A stretch of 64,000 bases of DNA from an uncultured Lachnospiraceae bacterium. GTDB lineage: Bacteria > Bacillota > Clostridia > Lachnospirales > Lachnospiraceae. The notes below the pieces were generated by a model. That model was given only the letters and a program-made list of their open reading frames with translations. It searched no databases and was not told the DNA's origin. The position numbers and the translations under genes were made by a program. Below, in pieces: positions 25,936 to 33,740 of this stretch (positions within the stretch are counted from its first letter, which is position 1; each line of letters starts with the position of its first letter). The stretch covers positions 1-64,000 of the forward strand of contig CAKXYI010000003.1 in the NCBI GenBank assembly GCA_934899185.1, written 5' to 3'.

Positions 25936-27033
25936 ATGGCACGACAGGTTCAAGTAAATTATGAAGAGAGACCCTGCTATAAGATCATTTTAAACCATTC
26001 TTTTGATGGATTTTTGGAGGCATTAGAACAGGAAGGCATTGCAAGAGATCGAAAAATATGCATTGTTACGGATACAAACGTGGCAAAACTATACTTAAAC
26101 GAAGTGGCTGAGATCTGCAAAAATGCATTCCCAGTCGTCGAACATTTTGTTTTCCATGCCGGTGAAGCTTCTAAAAATATGGCTACAGTTGAGAAATTAT
26201 ATGAACATTTAATAAAAACTCACTTCGATCGCAAGGATTTGCTTCTGGCTTTGGGCGGTGGTGTTGTCGGTGACCTGACCGGATTTGCAGCCGCCACTTA
26301 TTTACGCGGTATTGATTTTATCCAGATGCCGACAACCCTGCTCTCACAGGTCGACAGTAGTATCGGTGGTAAGACCGGCGTAGATTTTTTACAATATAAA
26401 AATATGGTGGGTGCCTTTTATATGCCACGTATGGTCTATATCAATATCCACAGTCTTTTGTCTCTACCGGACTTACAATTTGCTTCCGGGATGGGAGAGA
26501 TCATCAAACATGGACTGATCCGGGATGCGTCCTATTACCAGTGGCTCAAAGATAATCAGGCTGCCATTCAGGCACATGATGAAGATGTTATGGAAGAGAT
26601 GGTCTATGGTTCTTGCTTGATCAAGAAGAATGTGGTGGAGACCGATCCAAAGGAACAGGGCATACGTGCCTATTTGAATTTTGGTCATACCATAGGACAT
26701 GCCATTGAAAAGATGTCTCATTTTTCGTTGTATCATGGGCAATGCGTGGCAATTGGTATGCACAGTGGGACATATCTGTCTTTCAAACGTGGACATATTA
26801 CAAAAGATCAGTATGAGGATATACTGGCTATGATCCAAGGCTTTGGTCTGCCGGTCAGTGTATCTGGATATGATGCAGAGGAGATCCTTGCCAACACCAA
26901 GTCCGATAAAAAGATGGTGGGCGGTAAGATCAAATTTATTGTATTGGAAGAAATAGGGCAGGCAGCCATCGACATGACCTTTAGTGATCAGGAATTATTA
27001 GAGGGCATTCAGGTACTGTTTAAGGATGAATGA
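25936..27033 (+). CDS. aroB: 3-dehydroquinate synthase
   Basis: AroB converts DAHP to 3-dehydroquinate, the second step of the shikimate pathway, using NAD and a divalent metal. The 365-residue protein has the NAD site GGGVVGDLTGFAAATYLRG (~103-121), MPTTLLSQVDSSIGGKTGVD (~131-150), GMGEIIKHG, and the metal-binding histidines in NFGHTIGHAIE and the later YHGQCVAIGM. AAAGGAGA precedes ATG 25936. It sits between ylmH and lspA, away from other aromatic genes, in the slot divIVA often has in relatives. Confidence 0.95.
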   Translation: MARQVQVNYEERPCYKIILNHSFDGFLEALEQEGIARDRKICIVTDTNVAKLYLNEVAEICKNAFPVVEHFVFHAGEASKNMATVEKLYEHLIKTHFDRKDLLLALGGGVVGDLTGFAAATYLRGIDFIQMPTTLLSQVDSSIGGKTGVDFLQYKNMVGAFYMPRMVYINIHSLLSLPDLQFASGMGEIIKHGLIRDASYYQWLKDNQAAIQAHDEDVMEEMVYGSCLIKKNVVETDPKEQGIRAYLNFGHTIGHAIEKMSHFSLYHGQCVAIGMHSGTYLSFKRGHITKDQYEDILAMIQGFGLPVSVSGYDAEEILANTKSDKKMVGGKIKFIVLEEIGQAAIDMTFSDQELLEGIQVLFKDE

Positions 27034-27042
27034 GGTAACAGG

Positions 27043-27573
27043 ATGAAAAGATCACTTGCAAAAAAATATATTTTAGCGATCATCGGCTTTGCAATTTTGG
27101 TATTTCTTGACCAGTGGACCAAGCAGTTGGCGGTCAGCCATCTGATGAATCAGGGCGATATCATATTGATTCCCGGCATATTGCAGTTGCATTATCTGGA
27201 AAATACGGGTGCTGCCTTTTCCATTATGGAAAATAAGACGATTTTCTTTTGCATCATTACGCCGGTCTTATGTGCTCTGATGATCTATCTTTTTATCAAA
27301 TTGCCGGATAAAAAAGAATATGGCTTCCTGCGTCTGATTCTGGTCTTTTTATTAGCCGGAGCCATTGGCAATTTTATCGACCGGATCTCTTATCACTATG
27401 TGGTTGACTTTATTTATTTTTCACTGATCAATTTTCCGGTCTTTAATGTAGCGGATATCTATGTGACCTGTGGAGTGATCTGCCTCTTTCTTTTGATCCT
27501 CTTTGTCTATTCGGACAAGGAGTTTGATGAAATTTCTGCGGCAGCATTTGGCAGAAAAAAGGAGCGCAAATAG
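27043..27573 (+). CDS. lspA: Lipoprotein signal peptidase (signal peptidase II)
   Basis: LspA removes signal peptides from diacylglyceryl-modified prolipoproteins. The 176-residue protein has four membrane segments and both catalytic aspartate motifs, GNFIDRI (~Asp 113) and FNVADIYVT (~Asp 136), plus FLDQWTK near the N-terminus and NTGAAFS. It follows aroB by nine bases. The preprotein substrates include the lipoprotein carboxypeptidase encoded earlier in this window. Confidence 0.97.
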   Translation: MKRSLAKKYILAIIGFAILVFLDQWTKQLAVSHLMNQGDIILIPGILQLHYLENTGAAFSIMENKTIFFCIITPVLCALMIYLFIKLPDKKEYGFLRLILVFLLAGAIGNFIDRISYHYVVDFIYFSLINFPVFNVADIYVTCGVICLFLLILFVYSDKEFDEISAAAFGRKKERK

Positions 27574-27575
27574 TT

Positions 27576-28484
27576 ATGGCAGAATATCATGTGACAGAGC
27601 AGGACCAGGGTATGCGCATCGATCAATTTCTATGTAAGTGTCAGCCAGATGTTTCCAGAAGTGCCATACAAAAATGGATCAAAGATGGCAATGTTCTCGT
27701 CCAAGGAAAAACCTGCAAAGCAAATTATCGTATCAGCCAGGAGGATACGATCACATTGTTTGTACCGGCGCCGGTAGAAGTATCTATCCAGCCACAGGAT
27801 ATCCCTTTGGATATTTTATATGAAGATAAAGACCTTTTGATCGTTAATAAGCCAAAGGGCATGGTCGTGCATCCGGCACCGGGGCATTCTGATGGTACAC
27901 TGGTCAATGCCATCATGTATCACTGTAAGGAGTCTCTGTCCGGTATCAATGGTGAGATCCGTCCAGGCATTGTCCACCGCATCGATCAGGATACGACCGG
28001 ATCTTTGATCGTATGTAAGAATGATCAGGCACATATCAAGATTGCTGAACAGATCAAGTTACATTCAATTAACCGTATTTACCGGGGGATTGTGATCGGC
28101 CATCCGACAAAGGATGAGGGTCTGGTACACGCGCCGATCGGGCGCAATCCTAATGATCGAAAAAAAATGGCTATCAATGAGAAGAATGGTAAAGATGCTA
28201 TTACACATTATCGCCTGCTCAAGCGTTTTAAGGATTATTCCTATATGGAATTTAAGTTAGAAACCGGTCGGACACATCAGATCCGTGTGCATATGGCATC
28301 CATTGGACATCCTTTGTTGGGAGACGTCCTATATGGTCCAAAGAAGTGTCCTTACAAATTACAGGGACAGACACTGCATGCCGCAGTCATTGGCTTTGTG
28401 CATCCGACCAGTGGGGAATATCTGGAGATCGAGGCGCCATTACCTGATTATTTCAAACATTTACTGGAGATATTGCCGGAATAG
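27576..28484 (+). CDS. RluA/RluD-family 23S rRNA pseudouridine synthase
   Basis: The 302-residue protein has an N-terminal S4 domain (~1-65) and the pseudouridine synthase domain with catalytic Asp in IVHRIDQDTTGSLIV (~Asp 139) and the ETGRTHQIRVH motif. The LspA-RluD pairing is conserved in Firmicutes (ylyA/lspA/ylyB), which supports the YlyB/RluD-type name. It begins two bases after lspA and is the last gene before a strong terminator. Confidence 0.93.
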   Translation: MAEYHVTEQDQGMRIDQFLCKCQPDVSRSAIQKWIKDGNVLVQGKTCKANYRISQEDTITLFVPAPVEVSIQPQDIPLDILYEDKDLLIVNKPKGMVVHPAPGHSDGTLVNAIMYHCKESLSGINGEIRPGIVHRIDQDTTGSLIVCKNDQAHIKIAEQIKLHSINRIYRGIVIGHPTKDEGLVHAPIGRNPNDRKKMAINEKNGKDAITHYRLLKRFKDYSYMEFKLETGRTHQIRVHMASIGHPLLGDVLYGPKKCPYKLQGQTLHAAVIGFVHPTSGEYLEIEAPLPDYFKHLLEILPE

Positions 28485-28520
28485 AAGGCTCATCTAGAAA
28501 GAATACAGATGTTTTAAAAG

Positions 28521-28585
28521 AAACGGACATTGCTTGGCCTGTATGGAAATCCTACATGCCAAGGCAATGTCCGTTTTATGCTTTT
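28521..28585. terminator. Long bidirectional terminator hairpin between rluD and lexA
   Basis: AAACGGACATTGC-TTGGC (from 28521) pairs with GCCAAGGCAATGTCCGTTT (to 28576), leaving one bulged C, and the loop itself can pair further (TGTA/TACA). T-rich sequence follows on the + side and the complementary A-run precedes on the other, so it can serve both convergent genes. Confidence 0.8.
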
Positions 28586-28639
28586 ATATAATTCCTGACA
28601 TAGGAAAAGGGTAATGTCCTGTAATATCTCATACAAAAA

Positions 28640-29254
28640 TCAGAAGAAGCGGAAGACACCAAATACAACGCCGAGGATCTGACAATCCGGAACGATGATC
28701 GGTTCCATGTTGTCGTTTTCCGGCTGCAGGCGAATGTGTCCATCTTCTTTATAGAATGTCTTTACCGTAGCAGAATCATCCACTAGGGCAGCAACCATAT
28801 CACCGTTGGAAGCCGTATTTTGCTGCTTGACAATGATCACATCACCATCACAGATACCGGCATTGATCATGCTTTCTCCCTTGACGCGGAGCATAAAAGT
28901 ATCCTGATTTGGCATGTATTCTGCCGGGATCGGAAAATAATTTTCGATATTCTGAATGGCTAAAAGCGGCTGACCTGCGGCAATAGAACCGATGATCGGA
29001 ACGTTGACCATCTCACGCCGGGTCAGATTAAAACTGTCATCCACGATCTCGATCGCACGTGGCTTGGACGGATCTCTGCGGATATAGCCGTTTTTCTCCA
29101 GAGATTCCAGATGAGAGTGGATAGAAGATGTAGACTTTAAATGTACTGCATCACATAATTCTCTGACGGTAGGCGGATAGCCTCTATTTAAGATCTCCTG
29201 CTTGATGTATTCTAAGATTTCACGCTGCTTTGGTGTAATGCGTCCGTATTCCAT
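28640..29254 (-). CDS. lexA: SOS repressor LexA
   Basis: LexA represses SOS genes and self-cleaves when RecA filaments form. The 204-residue protein has an N-terminal winged helix (~1-65; TPKQREILEYI, TSSIHSHLESLEKNGYI), the cleavage site Ala93-Gly94 in SIAAGQP, catalytic Ser128 in KGESMINAG, and Lys165 in ATVKTF, all intact. AGGGAG precedes ATG 29254. The divergent region upstream holds a promoter and LexA boxes, so it should repress itself as well as the facing LysM gene. Confidence 0.98.
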   Translation of the reverse strand: MEYGRITPKQREILEYIKQEILNRGYPPTVRELCDAVHLKSTSSIHSHLESLEKNGYIRRDPSKPRAIEIVDDSFNLTRREMVNVPIIGSIAAGQPLLAIQNIENYFPIPAEYMPNQDTFMLRVKGESMINAGICDGDVIIVKQQNTASNGDMVAALVDDSATVKTFYKEDGHIRLQPENDNMEPIIVPDCQILGVVFGVFRFF

Positions 29255-29297
29255 AGAAAACTCCCTTCGTAAACAAATAGATAAATGATTTATTCAA

Positions 29298-29326
29298 ATT
29301 ATAGCATAGGAAAATGCAAAAAGCAA
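29298..29326 (-). promoter_or_regulatory. lexA promoter
   Basis: Reading leftward, TTGCTT (29321-29326) and TATAAT (29298-29303) are 17 bases apart. A weak LexA box overlaps the -35 element, as expected for autorepression. Confidence 0.7.
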
Positions 29327-29350
29327 ACATATATTCCGAAAATTTGTTCG
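29324..29350. promoter_or_regulatory. LexA operators on the lexA side
   Basis: CGAAAATTTGTTCG (29337-29350) is a near-palindrome that fits the Gram-positive LexA consensus CGAACRNRYGTTYG with one mismatch. CAAACATATATTCC (29324-29337) is a weaker match that shares its last base and covers the lexA -35 box. Confidence 0.75.
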
Positions 29351-29358
29351 AAAAACTC

Positions 29359-29387
29359 TTGACAAACATCTGTTCACATTGTATTCT
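29359..29387 (+). promoter_or_regulatory. Promoter of the LysM (YneA-like) gene
   Basis: TTGACA (29359-29364) and TATTCT (29382-29387) have a 17-base spacer. The spacer contains the LexA-box-like CAAACATCTGTTCA, so repressor binding would block RNA polymerase directly. Confidence 0.75.
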
Positions 29388-29407
29388 AGTACCAGAACAA
29401 AGGTTCG
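29363..29407. promoter_or_regulatory. LexA operators on the LysM-gene side
   Basis: CAAACATCTGTTCA (29363-29376) lies in the promoter spacer and AGAACAAAGGTTCG (29394-29407) just past the likely transcription start. Each departs from CGAACRNRYGTTYG at two or three positions, but both keep the AAC...GTT core. Confidence 0.7.
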
Positions 29408-29440
29408 TTCTGATGCATTTTGAGAAAGAGGATGAGAGAT

Positions 29441-29761
29441 ATGACAAAGAGAATCCAGCAAAAGCAGTATATTTTATTTTATTTGTTGATAGCGATTGCT
29501 ACTATGGTTACCGTTATCTGTGTGTTTGCCATGACTTCCAATGCTAAGCAAGACCACAATATGTATAAGTATTATACCAGTGTCCAGGTAGAGGATGGTG
29601 ATTCTCTTTGGTCTATCGCCGAGGAGTATTCTGATGTAGACGCTTACGCATCTTATAGCGATTATATTGATGAGGTAAAACAGATCAATCATATATCCGG
29701 GGATGATATTCATGCAGGAGAGTATCTGACGATCCCATATTATTCCGCACAAGTACAGTAG
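29441..29761 (+). CDS. LysM-domain membrane protein, YneA-like SOS division inhibitor candidate
   Basis: The 106-residue protein has a basic N-terminus, one membrane segment (~11-30) and an extracytoplasmic LysM domain (~45-100; VQVEDGDSLWSIAEEYSD to HAGEYLTIPY). This is the build of Bacillus YneA, an SOS-induced inhibitor of cell division, and the gene faces lexA across LexA operators as yneA does. ATG 29441 is preceded by AAAGAGG nine bases away; ATG 29432 and TTG 29420 are alternatives. Function as a division inhibitor is inferred from build, place and regulation. Confidence 0.82.
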   Translation: MTKRIQQKQYILFYLLIAIATMVTVICVFAMTSNAKQDHNMYKYYTSVQVEDGDSLWSIAEEYSDVDAYASYSDYIDEVKQINHISGDDIHAGEYLTIPYYSAQVQ

Positions 29762-29766
29762 TTTGC

Positions 29767-29795
29767 TTGTCTTTTCCCACTATTATCAGTATAAT
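29767..29795 (+). promoter_or_regulatory. Promoter for the acyltransferase gene
   Basis: TTGTCT (29767-29772) and TATAAT (29790-29795) are 17 bases apart, just after the LysM gene and about 55 bases before the plsC-like start. Confidence 0.55.
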
Positions 29796-29849
29796 ATAGA
29801 TTGTAGTTAGATTATATTTATCTACAGGATAGAGGGAGAATTTGAATTT

Positions 29850-30572
29850 ATGTTACGATTTATTTTAGTGGTACTTGCCAATGTAAAGCGAGGACCATAT
29901 CTGATTCCAAAAATGCGCAAGATGTTCCGCCATCCGGAGCGTTATTCCGAGCAGGTACGTTATGCATTTGCGCAGAAATTGATCGATTATATGAAGTCTT
30001 CCGGCAAGATCAAAACAGAAGTTTATGGCACCGAGAATTTGCCGTTAGAAGGTGGTTACGTGATGTATCCCAATCATCAGGGCAAATATGACGCATTAGG
30101 GATTATATATGCCCATAAGCAACCCTGTTCCTTTGTTATGGACAAGGCAAAGTCCAATTCCTTTTTGGTAAAGGAACTGGTCGATATGTTAGGTGCTAAA
30201 CGTCTGGAACTGGATAGCGTCAGACAAAATCTTACCGTTATCAATGAAATCACGGAGGATGTCAAGCAGGGTAAGAAATACATCCTTTTTTCAGAAGGTG
30301 GTTATGATAAGAACCGCAACAAGGTACAGCAATTTAAGCCAGGGAGTTTTAAATGTGCGGTTCGTTCCAAGACACCAATCGTACCGGTTGCACTGATCGA
30401 TTCTTACAAGCCTTTCAACAGTTTAGAATTTGGAACAGTTACGACCAAGGTTGTCTTTTTACCAGCCATCTATTATGACGAGTATAAAGATATGAAGACG
30501 CCTGAAATTGCTAAACTGGTTCGTCAGCGCATCATTGCCAGAATGGCTGACTTTGGTGTGGATGCCAACTGA
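29850..30572 (+). CDS. 1-acyl-sn-glycerol-3-phosphate acyltransferase (PlsC family)
   Basis: This 240-residue enzyme would acylate lysophosphatidic acid to phosphatidic acid. The catalytic NHxxxxD motif reads NHQGKYD (~His 74). The substrate-binding FPEG-type motif reads FSEGGYDKNRN (~149), a variant in which Gly-Tyr-Asp replaces the common Thr-Arg. PIVPVALIDSYKPF gives the third block. It has its own likely promoter and stands alone between the LysM gene and a recombinase gene. Head-group or lysophospholipid specificity could differ from PlsC. Confidence 0.87.
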   Translation: MLRFILVVLANVKRGPYLIPKMRKMFRHPERYSEQVRYAFAQKLIDYMKSSGKIKTEVYGTENLPLEGGYVMYPNHQGKYDALGIIYAHKQPCSFVMDKAKSNSFLVKELVDMLGAKRLELDSVRQNLTVINEITEDVKQGKKYILFSEGGYDKNRNKVQQFKPGSFKCAVRSKTPIVPVALIDSYKPFNSLEFGTVTTKVVFLPAIYYDEYKDMKTPEIAKLVRQRIIARMADFGVDAN

Positions 30573-30725
30573 CCGATATGTTATGTGGCAATATAACAAT
30601 AATAGCAGTATTTGTTTGAAGATATATCATGCGGATAAATATCTGTTTTTCCGAAAGATATGTATCAGTATCAGTGTGTGTTTCTTACAAGTTCTTAATG
30701 TTTTATATATGAATGAGGATTTATT

Positions 30726-31793
30726 ATGGGAAAAGATTCTACTTATTACAAATCAAAAACAAGATCACAGAAAGTCAAACTGCGCGGTCTTATCGACCAG
30801 TTGCCGAGTTTCGCTGCAGATTATATCTACAGTAAAGAACTTACCACGCAGCTCAGCACCTTGATATCTTATTGTTATGATCTGCTGACTTTTTTTCGCT
30901 TTTTACAGACGCATAATTCGACTTTAAAGGATCTTTCTTTGGCAGAAATCCCTTTATCTGTTCTGGATCACTTACAATCAGAAGATATTGTGGAATACCA
31001 ACGTTACCTGGAGTTAAATTTAGACGGAGAAATGCACGAAAACGGAAAGAAAGCCATTGCACGAAAAATGTCGCCTTTGCGTGGCTTATTCCAGTATCAT
31101 TATGAGCGCAAGAATATTTCGGACAATCCAATGATGCTGGTCAAATTGCCAAAATTAAAAAAGGATAAAAACATTGTCCGCATGAACAATTATGAGGTGC
31201 AGGCACTTTTAAATGTCATTGAAAATAATGCCGGCGTGCCTATGACAGAAAGACAAAGAAAATATGCCGCAAAAACCCAGAAAAGAGATCTTGCCATCAT
31301 GACCCTTATGCTTGGCACCGGCATCCGTGTTTCGGAATGTCGTGGTTTAGACTTAAATGACCTGGATTTTAACGTCAATTCCATGACTATTGTCCGCAAA
31401 GGTGGTGGACAGGACGTCTTATATTTTAGTGATGAGATCCATCAGGTCTTAGATGATTATATTTGTTCGGAACGTGCCTTGATCACGCCATATGAGTCGG
31501 ATGCTCCTGCCCTCTTCTACTCTATCCAGGGACGGCGCATGAGTGTCGATTCCATCGAACGTCTGGTAAAACGTTACGCACAGATGGCGGTGCCTAATAA
31601 AAAAATCACACCGCACAAATTGCGCAGTACCTATGGCACAGCCCTTTACCGTGAGACGGGCGATATCCGTCTGGTAGCCGACGTTTTGGGGCATGAGAAC
31701 ATCAATACCACCATTGATTATTATGCTGCTATGGAGGATGAACACAAACGTCAGGCAGCAAATGCCGTAAACTACAAACGCAAGGATCTATGA
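30726..31793 (+). CDS. Tyrosine recombinase (XerC/XerD-like)
   Basis: The 355-residue site-specific recombinase has an N-terminal SAM-like core-binding domain (~30-145) and the catalytic domain. Catalytic residues are visible: Arg of GTGIRVSECRGLDL (~200), HKLRSTYGTAL (~297-307), the His of LGHENINTTIDYY and the nucleophilic Tyr in that segment (~332). The length is somewhat more than XerC/D (about 300), with an insertion near 165-190. No excisionase, phage gene or att repeat is nearby, so a housekeeping or Xer-like role is more likely than an integrase. It ends at a terminator, where gene orientation switches. Confidence 0.88.
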   Translation: MGKDSTYYKSKTRSQKVKLRGLIDQLPSFAADYIYSKELTTQLSTLISYCYDLLTFFRFLQTHNSTLKDLSLAEIPLSVLDHLQSEDIVEYQRYLELNLDGEMHENGKKAIARKMSPLRGLFQYHYERKNISDNPMMLVKLPKLKKDKNIVRMNNYEVQALLNVIENNAGVPMTERQRKYAAKTQKRDLAIMTLMLGTGIRVSECRGLDLNDLDFNVNSMTIVRKGGGQDVLYFSDEIHQVLDDYICSERALITPYESDAPALFYSIQGRRMSVDSIERLVKRYAQMAVPNKKITPHKLRSTYGTALYRETGDIRLVADVLGHENINTTIDYYAAMEDEHKRQAANAVNYKRKDL

Positions 31794-31814
31794 TCGGATC
31801 CTTGCGTTTCTTAT
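31776..31814. terminator. Terminator between the recombinase gene and rsfS
   Basis: AAACGCAAGGATC (31776-31788) pairs with GGATCCTTGCGTTT (from 31796) around a short loop. The left arm lies within the last codons and stop of the recombinase gene. A T-rich tail follows. It separates convergent transcripts. Confidence 0.85.
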
Positions 31815-31832
31815 ACATTGTAATTGGTTATT

Positions 31833-32189
31833 TTATAAATTATCCAGTTCTTCTGCGGAAAGAACACGTCCATCCTGCCAGATCTTTTCCAAATTATAGA
31901 AAAGCCGGTCATCCTGTGAAAACAAATGCACGATCACATCTTCGTAGTCCATCAGGATCCAGGTAGAAGAACGATTTCCCTCAACCTGCTTTGCGTGGAT
32001 CCCATGCTCATACATTTCCTTGTCTACTTCATTTTGCATAGCAAGCAACTGGTTCTGGCTTCCACCACTGGCAACAATAAAGTAGTCAGCCATAACAGAA
32101 AGTCCTTTAATATCAATTACTTTGATGTCTTCTGCTTTCTTTTCGTCCAAAGCGTGACATACCAATTTTACCATTTCCTTGATTTCCAT
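31833..32189 (-). CDS. rsfS: Ribosomal silencing factor RsfS
   Basis: RsfS binds L14 on the large subunit and blocks subunit joining when nutrients are short. The 118-residue protein has the family pattern: KKAEDIKVIDIKGLS, then DYFIVASGGSQNQL, then EGNRSSTWILMDYEDVIVHLF. It is the last gene of the leftward nadD-containing operon, the usual neighbour of nadD/yqeK. Confidence 0.96.
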   Translation of the reverse strand: MEIKEMVKLVCHALDEKKAEDIKVIDIKGLSVMADYFIVASGGSQNQLLAMQNEVDKEMYEHGIHAKQVEGNRSSTWILMDYEDVIVHLFSQDDRLFYNLEKIWQDGRVLSAEELDNL

Positions 32190-32206
32190 AAGTTTTGCTC
32201 CTTTTC

Positions 32207-33421
32207 TTATTTTTGTAAGTCTTTATAGTACTCATATGTTTCTAAAGTCATTGGATCCATATCGAAAGGACTCTGACTTAAATATTGCACGGAATCCTCC
32301 AAAATCATCAAAAGTCCGGCATCAATATCTGCAAATGACTTACGGCGTATCTCTTCTAAATGCGGCGCTTTGTCACGATGTGGCTCTATATAATCTGCAA
32401 TATAAATGATCTTATCCAAGAGATTCATATCCGGACAGCCGGTCGTATGCACAGCGATCGCATGCAGGATCTGTGGATCAGAAATACAATATTTCTTTTT
32501 CGCAAGATAAGCACCGACTTTTCCGTGTAATAAATGCGGATGCCGGTTCTCGATATCTGTAACCGGAATCTTTTGCTTATGACAGATGTCTAATCTCTTT
32601 TCGTCGCTGAGGCCTTTGGCACAATCATGTAGCAAACCGGCAACCATAGCCTTTACTTGCGGATAGCCATGGACGGATGCCAGATTGCCGGCCGTATACA
32701 TGACCCCTAGGGTATGTTCAAATCGTTCCGGTTTTAACTCTTTTTTGACTCTTTTTTGCAAAGTATCGATCAAAGAAAGTGGACAGTCCGCCTGATATAA
32801 TTGGTGTTCATCAATATAAGAAAGCACCCTATCTGGGAGCATGGAAGAAATCGCTTCCTTTTTCCCTGCTTGCAGACATTTGCGGATATAGGAAGATGAA
32901 ATATCCATCACTTCTACCGGCATCTCGATAAATTCCGTCGAAAACTTCTGTCGGTATGCCTCTATACGCTCGTTAAATGCCATTGGATGCGCTTTTTCTG
33001 TAACAGCCTTATCCAGTGGGCGTTTGGCAATGACGATCTTACAAGCGGCACAGATGCGTTCCGGATGCACCCATTGATCGAACATGGCAAAAGAATCCTC
33101 GCCAATGATAAAATAAAAGTCTGTCTTTTTGCCATACTGTGCATGTAATTCCTCTAGGGTCTCCCAAGAATAACATGGTGTCTTTTTTTCTAATTCAATA
33201 TCACAGAGAGAAAATGCCCGCTCAGACGTAATCGCTGCATTTACCATATTCTTACGGTGCCAGACAGACACATGTTCTGCCACATCCTTGTGTGGCGGTG
33301 TCCCCGCCGGCAAGAACCAGACTTCATCCAAGGAAAGAAAATCTCTGGCAAATCTTGCAATATTCAAATGTCCTTCGTGGATGGGATTAAAGGTCCCACC
33401 TAAAATTCCGATCTTTTTCAC
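32207..33421 (-). CDS. nadD: NadD-YqeK fusion: nicotinate-nucleotide adenylyltransferase plus HD phosphohydrolase
   Basis: Residues 1-~200 form NadD, which makes nicotinate adenine dinucleotide: GGTFNPIHEGHLNIA at the N-terminus and the ISSSYIRK motif near 177. Residues ~213-400 form a YqeK-type HD domain (HTLGVMY, then LLHDCAKGL, then HGKVGAYLAKK, then AVHTTGCPDM), a family shown to cleave diadenosine tetraphosphate symmetrically. In Bacillus these are separate adjacent genes. The start is GTG 33421, nine bases after AGAAGG; the in-frame TTG 33430 is too close to that site. Confidence 0.93.
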   Translation of the reverse strand: MKKIGILGGTFNPIHEGHLNIARFARDFLSLDEVWFLPAGTPPHKDVAEHVSVWHRKNMVNAAITSERAFSLCDIELEKKTPCYSWETLEELHAQYGKKTDFYFIIGEDSFAMFDQWVHPERICAACKIVIAKRPLDKAVTEKAHPMAFNERIEAYRQKFSTEFIEMPVEVMDISSSYIRKCLQAGKKEAISSMLPDRVLSYIDEHQLYQADCPLSLIDTLQKRVKKELKPERFEHTLGVMYTAGNLASVHGYPQVKAMVAGLLHDCAKGLSDEKRLDICHKQKIPVTDIENRHPHLLHGKVGAYLAKKKYCISDPQILHAIAVHTTGCPDMNLLDKIIYIADYIEPHRDKAPHLEEIRRKSFADIDAGLLMILEDSVQYLSQSPFDMDPMTLETYEYYKDLQK

Positions 33422-33438
33422 AGTAAGCAACCTTCTTT

Positions 33439-33729
33439 TTATTTTGGAAGTTCGATTTTTGGCTTTTTCGCTGCACGATAAAGAACGATCTTTCTGCCGA
33501 TCACGCGAACTACCTGACTATGTGTTCGCTCTGCCATGGTCTCTGCAATGGCTCTTGGATCATCAAAACAATTCTTGAGAACAGAGATCTTGATCAGTTC
33601 TCTTGCTTCTAAGGCTTCATCTACGGCAGTAATGATCTCCGGTGTCAGAGAAGATTTTCCAATCTGTAAAATCGGTGTCATTTTGCTGGCCAAACCTGAT
33701 AAATAGGCTCTTTGTTTGTTATTCATCAT
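33439..33729 (-). CDS. YhbY-type CRM-domain RNA-binding protein
   Basis: The 96-residue protein is one CRM domain: LTSKQR-like start, KMTPILQIGKSSLTPEIITAVDEALEARELIK divided among its strands and helices, and HSQVVRVIGRKIVLYR at the end. YhbY proteins associate with the 50S precursor. It lies between obgE and nadD, the standard Firmicute order, with AAGGAG upstream of ATG 33729 (ATG 33726 is an alternative). Confidence 0.93.
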   Translation of the reverse strand: MMNNKQRAYLSGLASKMTPILQIGKSSLTPEIITAVDEALEARELIKISVLKNCFDDPRAIAETMAERTHSQVVRVIGRKIVLYRAAKKPKIELPK

Positions 33730-33740
33730 TCTTTTGCTCC

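Noticed and set aside
30573..30725. Gap between plsC and the recombinase gene as a small RNA locus
   Set aside because: It is AT-rich with only weak, short pairings and no promoter-terminator pair that I could support.
30726..31793. Recombinase as marker of a prophage or integrative element
   Set aside because: No phage, transfer or excision genes, no tRNA target and no direct repeats surround it; neighbours are housekeeping genes.
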